Shown: positions 53,844 to 64,000 of the stretch, piece after piece
Layout: every line of letters starts with the position of its first letter
Numbering within the stretch: position 1 is the stretch's first letter
Origin: Annona cherimola
Lineage: Eukaryota; Streptophyta; Magnoliopsida; Magnoliales; Annonaceae
NCBI GenBank assembly: GCA_030490835.1
Contig: CM059971.1
Span: 4,818,007-4,882,006, forward strand
Length of the DNA: 64,000 nucleotides
Reading direction: 5' to 3'
Translations under genes and position numbers: made by a program
The notes under the pieces: generated by a model
What the model saw: the letters and a program-made list of their open reading frames with translations, nothing else
What the model was told of the DNA's origin: nothing
Database searches by the model: none

Positions 53844-55486
53844 TGCGAGGACCAGGTAATTTATTATTATTATTATAACTCTTCCTTGACCATAAGGTAT
53901 TTTATGAATATGATTTATTGGGTATTGATTTAGAGGTGTAGGATCGACGTATCATTTGAGACACTAAAACTATCTTGAACCTCGCAGAGTAGGACAACGC
54001 CCTTGGAGAAATTTTTAATTTACTAAGTTGTATTAGTGGGAAAGCTAGTTGCAAATAGTAATTTGGTTCTATCCATGCTTGGGCCCGACCCAGGCCGACA
54101 AGAGCGCTCCTAAGAGGGGCAATGCATGACCCTTTTCATTTATTCCTCTTCTTCTCAATCCCCGTTTTCTCCATTTTCTTTTTCCCCTTTCTTCCCAACT
54201 TTGATTTAGCCCTAAACCTTCCCAAAAATCTCTCTAAACTGCCTTGAAGTCAATTCATCTCAAGAAAGCTCGAAATTCTGGAGATCTGAGTCTAGGGTTG
54301 CTATAATTGGGGAAAATCACGATCAAAATAAGTAGATATAAATTCGCATTGTAATTTAGTGATGAAATTTCGCATTGAACATGATATAAAGCTGGTGAGA
54401 AGGGCTAGCATCCAACTACTTTGATGTTTTGGGGCATAAGGCTCGTGATAGCTTAAGGTTAGCAGGGTTTATGGGGAACCTGATGCTAATGTGTGATTTT
54501 ATGAGATAGATGACTCTTTAGTAGTTTTTACATCATTAGAATGTGACGTTACTCGAGTGGGTAAAAATGAGAGTATAAACTATAGATTTTCCCTTTTGCA
54601 CCTACCAAGTATCTAGTGGAATGCTTGTATGACAGTTGGTATATTGAATTTAAAGTTAACTTTGTGAGTTTTGTTGATGTTATGTATGTGATTTGTGACA
54701 TTCATTTTTGTGCGTTATGGATGATGCATTATTTAAGATGAGTAGTTCTAAAGGGTTGTACATGACCCTTAATTGACATGAGGAAAAGGTTGATCATTGC
54801 CCTTGGTTGACATGAGGAGAGAATTGTTCATGACCCTTTTCTTTATATATGGTTATATGCATATGTTCTTGGGTGTGTTTGTTGGACCCATATTTCTTGT
54901 ATTGTTCATGACATGTACATTCAGAATTTTACTTATTTTCACTTTGTGCTAACTATTATCTACTTACTAAATCTATTTATACTCACATGGTTTATTATTT
55001 TACTTTTAGATCATAGGCCAGGTGAGGAGCCTCAAGATGGGACAAAAAGATGACCTAATCTTGGAAACCATTAATTAACATCTGTGTCCTGAATTATTTT
55101 GGAATTTGCGCTCCCTTTTGATATTAATATATGTAGACAATTAGTTAGTTAGACCCAACTTTAACAAATATATTGTATTGGGTATTTTGAACTTGATTAG
55201 AATCTATGTAGACACATACATATGATCTTTTGGGTCGCCTGTTATGTATGGATGAATTTCAATAATTTTCCTACTATGTAGATATCTTTATAGTATGAAG
55301 ATGTAAATGTACAAATGTAGAGTTGAATGTTACATTCTGGAATGAAATTGAAATACTTATAAATAACAAGTCTTGTATCTCATACTACCTTATTATATAT
55401 TATGGAGAGATGTTGTCGAATTTTTCTTAGGTCATATGACATCCGTTGACTAGTCATTGAAAATATCTAGACGACGGGGTGTTACA
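53844..55486. mobile_element. Solo LTR inserted in copia RT
   Basis: Begins TGCGAGGACCAGG and ends GGGGTGTTACA, flanked by TGCAT (53839-53843) and TGTAT (55487-55491), 4 of 5 identical. Removing it with one TSD copy restores the RT frame across the junction. The TG...CA ends, 1.64-kb size and absence of retroelement domains indicate a solo LTR, possibly Gypsy-type. The orientation is not determined, although the complement start TGTAACACCCC is common among Gypsy LTRs. Confidence 0.8.
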
Positions 55487-55491
55487 TGTAT

Positions 55492-56210
55492 TTTGGAAAA
55501 GGACAATGTATCAGTTTGATGTTAAATCAACATTTCTAAATGGTGAATTGCAAGAAGAGGTTTACATTGCTCAGCTTGAAGGATTCATATTTAAAGGCAA
55601 AGAGGAGAAAGTATATAACCTGCAGAAAGCACTTTATGGATTGAAGCGGGTACCGCGTGCATGGTACAACAAAATTGATACTTACTTTCTCTAAAATGGC
55701 TTTGAAAGAAGCAAGAATGAGCCCAATCTTTATGTTAAGAAGCAAGGTACAAATGATTTTCTCATTGTTTGCCTTTATGTGGATGATATGATTTATATGG
55801 AATCTTCTTCTCTTATTAATGATTTAAAAGCTTCCATGGAAAAGAAATTTGAAATGATAGATCTTAGAGAATTGCAGTACTTTCTTGGGCTTGAGGTGAA
55901 GCAAGTTGAAGATGACATCTTTGTATCACAGAAGACATATATTGCTGATTTGCTTAACATGTTTAACATGTTGGGTTATAAAATTGCAGCCACACCAATG
56001 AATTTAAATGAAAAATTGCAGGTTGATGATGGTATTAAACCGGTAGATGCAAAGAGTTTTAGCAGTCTGGTTGGAGGCTTAATCTACTTGACTAATACGC
56101 GGCCTGATATTTCTTTTATTGTTGGAATTATTTCCAGGTTCATGCATTGTCCATCAAAGCATCATTTTGGAGTTGGAAAAAGGATTCTATGATATATTAC
56201 TGGAATGGTT
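55492..56210 (+). pseudogene. copia reverse transcriptase, third piece
   Basis: [19 protein letters not shown] (about 55509) and [13 protein letters not shown] are followed by the catalytic YVDDMIYM (about 55776) and LEVKQVEDDIFVSQKTY. There is a stop at about 55692 and another after RI near 56190. Confidence 0.9.
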
Positions 56211-56349
56211 GATTTTAGGATATGGTATGGTCACGTTTCAAAGTTCAAATTATTTGACTATACTGATATTGATTAGGTTGCGTGTTTGAAGGATAGGTGA
56301 AGCACATCTAGTTATGTTTTTAGTCTTAGATTAGCTACTATATGCAGGA

Positions 56350-56665
56350 GCTCAAAGAAGCAAACAACAACATCTTTGTCTTCATTTGAAGTAGAATATA
56401 CAGCTGCAACTGTATTAGCATGTCAATCCTTATGGTTAAGAACAATTTTAACTAATGTCAATCAAGAACAAAATGAAGCAACCAAAATTTACTGTGATAA
56501 TCAAGCTGCAATTTCTATGTCCAAAAATCCAGCTTTTCATGGAAGAAGTAAGCATATAGATATTCGAGTTCATTTCATTTGAGATCTTATGCCAAATGAA
56601 TCAATCATTTTGAAGTACTGCAATACAAATAAGCAGGTGGCAAATATTTTGACAGTCCCTTTCTT
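56350..56665 (+). pseudogene. copia RNase H remnant
   Basis: SSFEVEYTAATVLACQSLWL, then IYCDNQAAISMSKNPAFHGR and SKHIDIRVHFI, the classical plant copia RNase H with its Glu and Asp positions. The reading frame is closed by stops on both sides. Confidence 0.88.
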
Positions 56666-56714
56666 GAGATAAACATGTTTATTTTAGGCTCCAACTTGGT
56701 GTCTCCAACTTTGA

Positions 56715-56726
56715 ATCGAGGTGGAG
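56715..56726 (+). other. Polypurine tract of the copia element
   Basis: The purine-rich ATCGAGGTGGAG directly precedes the 3' LTR, where plus-strand priming occurs in copia elements. Confidence 0.6.
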
Positions 56727-57061
56727 CTTTGGAGAATGATTCAAAGTTAGTTTTTGATTCAGTTGCATGTTGTTAGTTATGTTCCTTTATTTTCTACTTT
56801 TTGTTTCAGTTTTGCTAGCATTTTGCTGCTCTTCTTTTGTTGATTCGTTATTGTATTAAGCCTATTTATAGGCCTATTCAAGCAAGTCAATAATACGCAA
56901 CTTCAGTAAATAATATCTCTTCTTTTTACCGGTGCTCTATTTTTCTGTTGCTTTGTTTAAATTCTAAATTAAACTAAGCTACTACAGATTTGTTTTGCTG
57001 ATCATCTATCTGATAAAAGTCCTGTGGGGCAGCCTCTTGTGTGTACTATAGATTTCCAATA
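56727..57061 (+). mobile_element. 3' LTR of Ty1-copia element
   Basis: Starts CTTTGGAGAATGATTCAAAG (the TG end is mutated to CT) and ends GATTTCCAATA before TSD GGGGT. It has about 50 bp around 56935-57000 that are missing from the 5' LTR. Confidence 0.88.
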
Positions 57062-57271
57062 GGGGTTGCTAAAATCCACTAGATCTGGAGAAGATGATCG
57101 ATGGAGAAGACAATTGGTGGAGGGTAACTTGGGCGTTTTAAAAAGATAAAAAAAATGAAAATGTAAACGTAGCTTACGAACGTTAAGGGGTTTGGGTATA
57201 AGAGGAATTATATGAAAAATTCATAGATATGAGAGAAATATTTAAAAATCCGTAGATATATTTGGGAATTC

Positions 57272-57417
57272 CCTTAAGTTTAAAAATATTAACTCTTTTA
57301 CTTTCCTAGTTAACAATAATCATACGAGTTGATGAGTTAAACAATTGAATTATCAGGTTGATAGGTTAGACAAATTTAATCCATAACTAACCTATTTATT
57401 TAAAGGACCCTACTTCT
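57272..57417. other. Possible decayed hAT-like flank
   Basis: GAGTTGATGAGTTAAACAA, GGTTGATAGGTTAGAC and AACCTATTTATTTAAAG resemble AACGGGTT-family subterminal DNA. See 47352-48039. Confidence 0.3.
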
Positions 57418-57935
57418 ATGTAATCGAGTTACATAGAAACAGATCCATGCAACCCCTTCACCTTCAAAATTTAAGATTTTGATTGGAAAATTTAATTCAT
57501 TCATTGTATTTAACATTATTTGTTTATCTTGGGAATTAAGTTTCATCCTAATCAAGTTGTTTATGAGCCATATTCTTAGAAAATGTATATATTTTTGTGT
57601 AAATTATGAAAAATATTAAATATTGATTTTAAAGTAGTATTTTCGACATCTAAACCGTCCAAAATATCATTTCTATGTGAATAAATGATTCTATAAAGTA
57701 TTATTACATTATAGTACATATGTAAATAGATCTAAGTGTTTTTCATAATTTACACATGAATATATATATTTGTATAAAATGTGGCCCATTAACACATTTG
57801 ATTGGGATGAAACTTGGTCTCCTAAATAAATAAATGATGTTAAATATAATGAATGGTTTGGATTTTCCATTAAGGATCAAAATTTAGATTTTAAAGGGGT
57901 TACATAGGTCCGCTTCTATATAACCCATTTATAGA
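57418..57935. mobile_element. Fold-back family D element, best copy (about 200-bp arms)
   Basis: The left arm GTTACATAGAAACAGATCC, CAACCCCTT and TTAACATTATTTGTTTAT pairs with the complement of GATGTTAAATATAATGAATG, AAGGGGTTACATAGG and CGCTTCTATATAACCC. The centre holds inverted ATATTCATGTGTAAATTATG sequences. Fragments recur at 8370, 14040, 19380, 36330, 39835 and 45565. Confidence 0.75.
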
Positions 57936-58494
57936 AAAGCGAGACCGTTATTTAAATGAGTCATGTAGGTCGCATTTATGGGTTAGTAGGTTAAGAATTT
58001 CTCATACTAATCGCTCCCTAACTGAGTTCGATTGACCATGCGCAGATGGCCCGATTACAACCTAATTCAACTAAATAATTTTATTTTATAACAATCTAAC
58101 CCGACTTGATGCTCTTGATGCTTTTGTTTTTTAATTACAACCTATCCTGACTTCGATGCTTTTTAAACTACAGAGAAACTTAACTTGATGTTTTTTTTTA
58201 TTATAGCCTAACCTTACTTGATGCTTTTAAGGGTATGAGTTTGATCAAAATTACTTATTTGGGTAAAAACAACCCAATTCAAGCAATATCACATGTGACT
58301 GGTTATGAATTTATGAATTTATGTATATTGAATATATAAATCAAGTCTATGAACGTTTGTTGGTCTAAGTGGTAATGAGATCGGTTTCCCTTACCTAAAG
58401 TTTCAGGCTGAAGTTTTGCGAATGGAAAGCAACTTCTGGGAGAGGTTCCTCCTATTTAGAAACTAAGTTTTATCATTTTTTGTTATGCATATTA
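57936..58494. other. AT-rich DNA with a possible SINE-like fragment
   Basis: TTGGTCTAAGTGGTAATGAG near 58358 resembles a tRNA-derived box A (TGG..AAGTGG), but the expected box B downstream (AGGCTGAAGTTTTGC) is poor. About 58020-58230 has repeated TAACC-CGACTTGATGC-TTTT units, an irregular tandem repeat. Confidence 0.35.
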
Positions 58495-58737
58495 TATAAC
58501 TTTTTTAGAATTAAAAGTGATGCGATATGATAAGGATAATGATGATGAGTAAAGAGAGTATAGTTTAAATAGATATGATAGTTGTATGGGTAATTGTGAA
58601 GAAATGATTGAAAAATAGGATAGTTGTATACGATGATGAGAATAAATGATTACAAAATAAGATAGCTGTGGAGATTGAAAAATTTTAAATTAAAAAAATT
58701 TTGGTTAATAAGTTTTTATGAGTGTCAAACACACCCT
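58495..58737 (+). mobile_element. Family A MITE, 5'-eroded
   Basis: AAGTGATGCGATATGATAAG to TGTCAAACACACCC, followed by TAA. The left terminus is lost. Confidence 0.65.
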
Positions 58738-59234
58738 AAATTTATTTTTTTTTCAAATCTAATCTTTCATCCAAAAAGGACATTTATAAATTTATTTTAT
58801 TTGACAATCTCCCTTACCCTTACTTCTTTTATTTATAATCTTTGTGGAATTAATCTTTAGACTTGTAAAACTCTCATGTATTGGAGTGTGACACGAGTGG
58901 AACCTACTTTTTCACTTCAAAAATTGTCGGTGACAATATTTTATAGAATAAGAGAGAGATTTTGGTATTTTTAAAAGTTTTCCTAATGGATTAAAATAGA
59001 AAGTAGCCTCACAAGCATATGCTTATTAATAAGTGTATGTTAATTAAATCTTATAAGTATATTAATTGTAACTCATGCAAGAAATCTAGTCTTTCAAGTG
59101 CATTAAGCAAGATCTTGATGAGGGCTAAATAATTCAAGCTAACTTTTACCATATTAAGAGAGCTTAAAAAATTTATTTAAATTTTCTCCTCCCATTTGAA
59201 TCTTTGATGATACACGGCAAAGCCGATTCCGATG
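58738..59234. other. AT-rich intergenic DNA
   Basis: No gene or element recognised. Confidence 0.4.
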
Positions 59235-59580
59235 TAATATACTTGGGCGCATGAACTTATTTTCTAATTTTTTAAATTTTTTATAAAACTATTAATTTAA
59301 GTGTATGTAAAAAGTGCATCAAGTTTTAATGTTTTTGGATATTTTTAGATATTTTTTATTTTTTGAAAATCAGTAGCATTTTAGTAATTTTAAATTATTA
59401 AAAATGACACTAAATTTTAAAAATAAAAAACAAATTTGTAAAAATTTTCGAAAATATTAAAACTTAATACACGTATTAAATATACTTTTTTTGATGAAAC
59501 ATGTTAAATATACTTAAATTAATAGTTATATAAAAAGTTTGAAAAAAATAAAAAAATAAATTTAATACACCGAGCTCAAA
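59235..59580. mobile_element. Fold-back element, family F variant
   Basis: The left arm TTTTATAAAACTATTAATTT with AAGTGTATGTAA pairs with the right arm AAATATACTTAAATTAATAG, TTATATAAAAAG. The ends carry CTTGGGCGCATGAAC and ATACACCGAGCTCAAA. Confidence 0.6.
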
Positions 59581-60053
59581 TACAATCGCATGTAAGAAAT
59601 CACGTTCCGGGCAAACCGGCAAAGCAGGGCAAGTGTTGGCGAAAACACATGCACCAATTCGTTGTACTGACTGCTATCGTCCTCCGCCGCACCAACACCG
59701 ACACTTGTTGACTGGGGTAGTTTAAGCTGACACGACTCTGCCTGTCTACCTTGGAAATGGAAACTGAAAGTCGTAACAAATCTTGTCTGCTTGCTGCACT
59801 AAAACGTTTTTTTTTTCCATTTGAGATCCTCTAATTTTTTGATTTACTTTTTAAATATGAGGTATTTGTATTTAGATTTTATACTTAGGAAAATTTCTTT
59901 CCTATTTATAATATTTTTTAATTTCTAATATATCTATAATATTTAAAATTTTCTCTCATATCTTCTATTCACATCTCAAGTAGAATAAAGATGGGATGGA
60001 GATGAAACGAGAACAAGATGCCATTTTTTATTTTTTAAAAATATTTTTATTAA
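59581..60053. other. Intergenic DNA with a short GC-richer patch
   Basis: About 59600-59780 is GC-balanced and non-repetitive, with no open frame of note. The rest is AT-rich. Confidence 0.35.
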
Positions 60054-60312
60054 GGCGTGTTTAGAAAGTGATAAAATTTTTGAAGAAATATTTTTTCGGT
60101 GTAAAATTTTTTAAAATGAGATAAAACGATATGATATGATATAAATAATAATGAAAAGTAAATTATAACATTAAAACAAATAAAAGTAATTAGATAAAAA
60201 TGATTGAAAAGTAAGATAACTGTATAAGAAAACGTGAAAAGATGATTAAAAAATAAAATAATAATGGAGAGTAAAAAATTTTAAATTGAAAAATTTTAGT
60301 TCTAACCAAACT
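60054..60312 (+). mobile_element. Family A MITE
   Basis: GCGTGTTTAGAAAGTGATAA after TAA, to AGTTCTAACCAAACTGC. Family order kept inside. Confidence 0.65.
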
Positions 60313-61435
60313 GCTATATTAAAAAATAGTAACCTATTTTTTTTTATTTTCAATACAAATTTTCTTAACCCGAATACACATATTTCCATTCCCAAAACAT
60401 AATAATAGTTATTCCTTCCCACGTCGTCATCCCATCATCTTCAGAACATTGAAATTCATAATAAAAATTCTACACTAAATGTCTCCCATGCCATGCCAAA
60501 TCATAATCAAGCTTATAAAGTTCAGTTCATTATTGATATAATGACAATATTATTTTGCGCATCTAAATTTCATTTGATTACCAAAATTGTTGTTATTTTA
60601 AAAAATTTGGTACCCAAAATTTTTTGCTACTTGGAAAATGGATACGAACGTGAGGGTTCTAAAAAATACAACGTAATAATATGCATTAGGATTAGAAAAA
60701 TTATATTAAAAATATTAAACATCGAAAGTTGTAGTAGGAATTAAAATTATCTTATAAATGACCAAAATAATTTTTAATTAAGATGAAACGATGTAGATAT
60801 AATAATATTTTGTGAAACATAACAAACATGTTAGAATTAGAAGCAAATGTTATGTGTATGTAAGGAATTTTATTTTTATACTTTGAAAGTTTTAATTTTA
60901 TTGTATTTTAGATTTGAATTGCAACAAAAATCAAAATTTCAAGTTTTTCGAATACAAATGCAAAAAATCTGGTTTTGCAAACTTTGGTACTTTTGATGAA
61001 TTGAAGCCACCATTATATTTAATTTACTTTTATTTAATTAAGATATTAAAGATCGCCTAGGATGGCTAAATAAACAGTAACAAATGTAATATGCAACTTG
61101 GATGTATGAAAAGTGTCATGAGTTTCATATTACGTGGTTATCGTGGCATGGGTAAAGGTGATCTAATTAAATGGGATGGATGTGATATATTTTTGTCATT
61201 TTCAATACGTAACAGCTTCTTTTTTTTTTTCAAAAAAAAATTTCTTATGTTACTTTCATATAAGAATAAACAACGAATTTCTCCAATCGAACGTCCTTAT
61301 CCTATTCCATCATATTTTTCCATCATCTTATATAGGCCCCAAACTTATATAAGAGATACCATCTTATCAGCTTGCGCAAACACAAGCTTTCGATAGTCCA
61401 ATCTAAAATATGTATTTTTAGTTATTTTTGGTTGT
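60313..61435. other. AT-rich intergenic DNA
   Basis: Open frames of 83 and 101 codons exist but are low-complexity and match nothing. A T-run/A-run hairpin is near 61220-61240. No gene is supported. Confidence 0.4.
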
Positions 61436-61715
61436 TCACGAAAGTATATTTTCAAGTGTATTTATCATATATATATATTAAATTTCACAAAATTTAGATA
61501 TGCGTATATTTTTTATTTTTAAAAGTCAACAATTTTTTAAGAGTTAAAATGACGCAAATACCCCCAAATGTCAATTTTTAAAAATAAAAATAAAAATTAT
61601 ATAATATTCAAAAATTATAAAATTTGATACATAGAAAAAATATTTTTATGAGAGAACTAAAAAAATAAAAAAATTACCTTTTAACTTTGATTAACAAATA
61701 ATATGTTAGCCTGGG
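61436..61715. mobile_element. Fold-back element, family F variant, degraded
   Basis: TATTTTCAAGTGTATTTATC, TTTTTAAAAGTCAACAATTT and its inverted AATGTCAATTTTTAAAAATA, with TGTTAGCCTGGGCTAAC at the right end. Confidence 0.5.
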
Positions 61716-61957
61716 CTAACTTTTATTAGAACACTTTTCGAAGTATTCCAGATTCTTTGATGGGATCTGTACACTATGAGTTCTCGCATTCATAAGATAA
61801 AATCTTCAATTTTTAGCACAATTTTTTTATATTTTCAACATAAAACTTTTTTCTATTTCATCATAGATAATTACATTTTCATCCTATTTCTATGCCTTTC
61901 AAGCCCTTTGAGTCTTTTCTTAACAGTTAACCTACTAGCTAGTGTTGTTTTTAATAA

Positions 61958-62540
61958 GAGTGTGTTTGGTAACAACAAAAAGTTGTTAGTTAAAATTTTT
62001 CAATTTAAAACTTTTCACTCTCCACAACTACCCTATTTTTTAATTATTTTTTCACATTTTTCTATACAATTACGTTACTTTTCAATAATTTCTACACAAC
62101 TACAAACACAACTAACCTATCTATTTCAACTTTATCCTATTTATTCCTCATCATTACCACTATCATATCACATCATTTGATAATTTCTCATCTCTATAAC
62201 TTTTTGGGTGTGTTTGGTTGGAGGTAAAACTTTTCAAAAGTTTTGGAGGTAGAAATTGTCAAATTGATAGAAAATGATGTGATATAATATGGGTAATGAT
62301 GAGGAGTAAAGAGAATAAAGTTAAAATAGATAGGTTAGTTGTATAGGTAGTTGTGTAGAAATGATTGAAAAGTAGGGTAGTTTGTATAGAAAAATGTGAA
62401 AAAATAATTAAAAAATAGAGTAGTTATGAAGAGTGAAAAGTTTTGGGTTGAAAAGTTTTAGTTGACATATATTGGCCCCAAACAAACACACCCTTTATAC
62501 AACTTTTTATTAAAAGTTTTATTCATTCCCAAACACACCT
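61958..62540 (-). mobile_element. Family A MITE, reverse, containing a nested copy, TAA TSD
   Basis: GAGTGTGTTTGGTAAC to ATTCCCAAACACACCT, with TAA at 61955-61957 and 62541-62543. The element is split near its right end by 62206-62493 in the opposite orientation. Confidence 0.85.
62206..62493 (+). mobile_element. Family A MITE nested in another family A MITE
   Basis: 288 bp from GGGTGTGTTTGGTTGG to AAACAAACACACCC, flanked by TTT on both sides. It is opposite to its host, so the pair would form a long inverted repeat. Confidence 0.85.
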
Positions 62541-62962
62541 TAAATTTTAATTCACAACCTACTAACCCGTGTTGTTTTTCATAAATTTCAATTCACAATC
62601 ACAAGCTCGCATGCATGCGTCAATTCAAGATTACTTTCCATTCCACGTAATTTTGCAATTGCAGTGGGAAACATGTGATATATCGATCCTTGTCTTGATT
62701 GCGTATCGATCCCGTCGATTTTCAGCTGTGAATATGCATTTTAAACCTTCTAACTGACGTATTTATATTTTAAAATTTAAAATTTCGCTATTATCATTTT
62801 AAATTTAGTAACAATTTTTTTTGATTAAATTTAGTAACATTTAGGTCTTACATTTTAAACTCTCTTTGATAAAGGCCTTAAAATTACTATCAAAATCTCG
62901 TAAAATATATAAAATGTTCTTGCATTTTTAAATTTTCTAACTTTTGGCATTGCCTAAATGCA
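62541..62962. other. Intergenic DNA
   Basis: GCATGCATGC palindrome at about 62608. A 62-codon frame at 62569 is not credible. No gene. Confidence 0.4.
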
Positions 62963-63335
62963 TATGGTGCACTTAGCTTTGGTGCACGTAGGCTCGGTAC
63001 ACCTAAGTACATTCAACACTTTTTATTTTTCGAATTTTTTTTTACATAAATGTTAATTTAGGTGCATTTAACCTGTGTGTCAATTTTTACTATTTTTTGA
63101 AAATTTTTAGATTTTTTTGGATTTTTTAAAATTAGTGACATTTTTATAATTTTAACTTACAAAAAATGCTTTTGATTTTAAAAATATAAAATATCTAAAA
63201 ATTTCTAAAAAGGTAAAAATTGTACACATGTTATGTACATTTAGATTAACGTTGTATAAAAAAATTTGAAAAAAATAAAAAAAATGGATATTTGTGCCCA
63301 AATGCATCAAAGCTAAGTGCATCTAAGTGTATTAA
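62963..63335. mobile_element. Fold-back element, family F variant (GTGCA-type ends)
   Basis: The left end TTAGCTTTGGTGCACG with CACCTAAGTACATT pairs with the right end AATGCATCAAAGCTAAGTGC. The core arms GTCAATTTTTACTATTTTTT and AAAAAGGTAAAAATTGTACA are inverted. Confidence 0.75.
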
Positions 63336-63954
63336 ATTACAAATTTTCTAACTTTACATCTGAGTGCACCTATTTTCATTGTAAATCCTAAAATTTGCCA
63401 TTGAATGTACATCATGTTGTTTACATTGTTAAAGCAATAGTTTAATATTCCATAATTAATAATGTACATGTTTTCACATTTACGCATGCATTATTATACT
63501 TAAATATTTGTAACTAAAAATCTTTTTGAAATCGTTTCAAAAAATATTTTCCTCATTTTTTTTATTACCAAACAAGAATTTAGTTCATTAAAGTATATTT
63601 TAATATTATGATATTTTTTGAAATAATTTTGAATACAACTTTTAGTTAAAAATTTAAGTGTAATAATATTATATAATAAATACGAAAATAAGCAAATTAT
63701 TAGTAATTTAATATTGAAATTGGTGCTTTGATAGTGAAATTAAACTGGTTTAAAATACTAATAGTCAAATTTTAAGGTCGAAATATAAATATCATAGGTA
63801 GAGAGTTCACAACGAAAATTCTCCATTTTCAGCTGAGAATTTTCCAGCTGATGAAAAATTTCAACTTTTTTCATAAATATATGGTATTTTTAAAATCTTG
63901 ATCGGCAAGCATATTAAATTTTATAATTTTTTTAGAAACTATATTTTCATAAAG
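63336..63954. other. AT-rich intergenic DNA
   Basis: AATTCTC..TTTTCAGCTGA / TCAGCTG-AAAATT inverted motifs near 63820-63860 form a small hairpin. Otherwise nothing. Confidence 0.35.
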
Positions 63955-64000
63955 TGTATTTGACAATCATAAAAAGTTGTCAATCTAAAATTTGTTACTC
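63955..64000 (-). mobile_element. Family A MITE, start only, cut by window end
   Basis: GTGTATTTGACAATC followed by AAAGTTGTCAATCTAAAATT matches the reverse-orientation start of family A. It continues beyond the window. Confidence 0.5.

Larger units (their letters stand above)
48940..57061 (+). mobile_element. Ty1-copia retrotransposon, inactive, with 5-bp TSD
   Basis: Bounded by GGGGT at 48935-48939 and 57062-57066. The order is LTR, primer site, gag, protease, integrase, reverse transcriptase, RNase H, LTR, which is diagnostic of copia. Two later insertions (51893-53755 hAT; 53844-55486 solo LTR) account for about 3.5 kb, leaving about 4.6 kb, a normal copia length. Many stop codons across all domains show that it is long dead. 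Confidence 0.95.
48040..57271. mobile_element. MULE-like element hosting a copia insertion
   Basis: Imperfect inverted repeats of about 80 bp lie at 48040-48130 (GATTTTCAAATATTCCTCTC, CCCGTATACCCATG) and 57187-57271 (complement GATTTTTAAATATTTCTCTC, CTCTTATACCCA). Without the 8.1-kb copia and its TSD the element is about 1.1 kb. The interior (48131-48934 and 57067-57186) has ordinary base composition with repeated short open frames but no recognised domain. Long AT-rich TIRs with CTCTC-ACCCATG texture resemble plant Mutator-like elements. No 9-bp TSD was resolved. Confidence 0.6.

Noticed and set aside
58350..58450. Au-like SINE
   Set aside because: Box A resembles one but box B and the 3' tail are not convincing; kept only as a remark.
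61776..62180. 134-codon open frame
   Set aside because: It extends into the reverse family A MITE and is hydrophobic low-complexity.

Overview
The window looks like nuclear DNA from a flowering plant. It is AT-rich, has GT-AG introns, carries two plant-specific calmodulin-binding gene families, and is dominated by plant-type transposons (Ty1-copia, hAT, Tourist/PIF-like MITEs, MULE-like fold-backs, SINEs, an RTE-type LINE). I cannot name the species; a woody eudicot or magnoliid-like genome would fit, but that is a guess.

Only two genes look intact, both on the + strand and both encoding IQ-motif calmodulin-binding proteins of unrelated families. The first (CDS 4280-6870, 8 coding exons, 556 codons) is an IQM-family protein with a 5'-UTR intron and a duplicated 3' UTR. 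The second (CDS 42398-44136, 5 exons, 444 codons) is an IQD/IQ67-domain protein. They lie about 35 kb apart, separated almost entirely by transposon-derived DNA. Nothing suggests co-regulation beyond the shared ligand class (calmodulin).

Layout. 1-3880: a degenerate MITE, a 1.5-kb hAT element with 8-bp target-site duplication (TSD), and a fold-back element. 3890-7590: IQM gene and its tandemly repeated 3' UTR. 7590-15750: MITEs, a CpG-richer island (9290-9720) and a 547-bp hAT element with perfect 8-bp TSD. 15748-27590: a direct tandem duplication of an approximately 4.5-kb unit. The left copy later gained a MITE, a MULE-like element and a solo LTR, each confirmed by an empty site in the right copy. 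27590-42000: SINEs, nested Tourist elements, two more hAT elements, fold-backs and a LINE RNase-H fragment. 42398-44640: IQD gene. 46056-47351: 5'-truncated RTE-type LINE. 48040-57271: a four-part nest, with a MULE-like element containing a Ty1-copia retrotransposon that is itself split by a hAT element and by a solo LTR. 57400-64000: further fold-backs and MITEs.

No conventional tRNA, rRNA, CRISPR or operon-like structure was seen. The best candidates for something undescribed are: (a) a SINE family whose RNA would form four to five consecutive small stem-loops with compensating stem changes; (b) a CpG-dense hairpin-forming minisatellite inside a SIRE-like solo LTR; (c) a modular fold-back family sharing a core but differing at its termini; and (d) hAT elements of one family carrying different GC-rich internal cargo. 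All coordinates come from reading by eye; terminal positions are exact only where a TSD is quoted.
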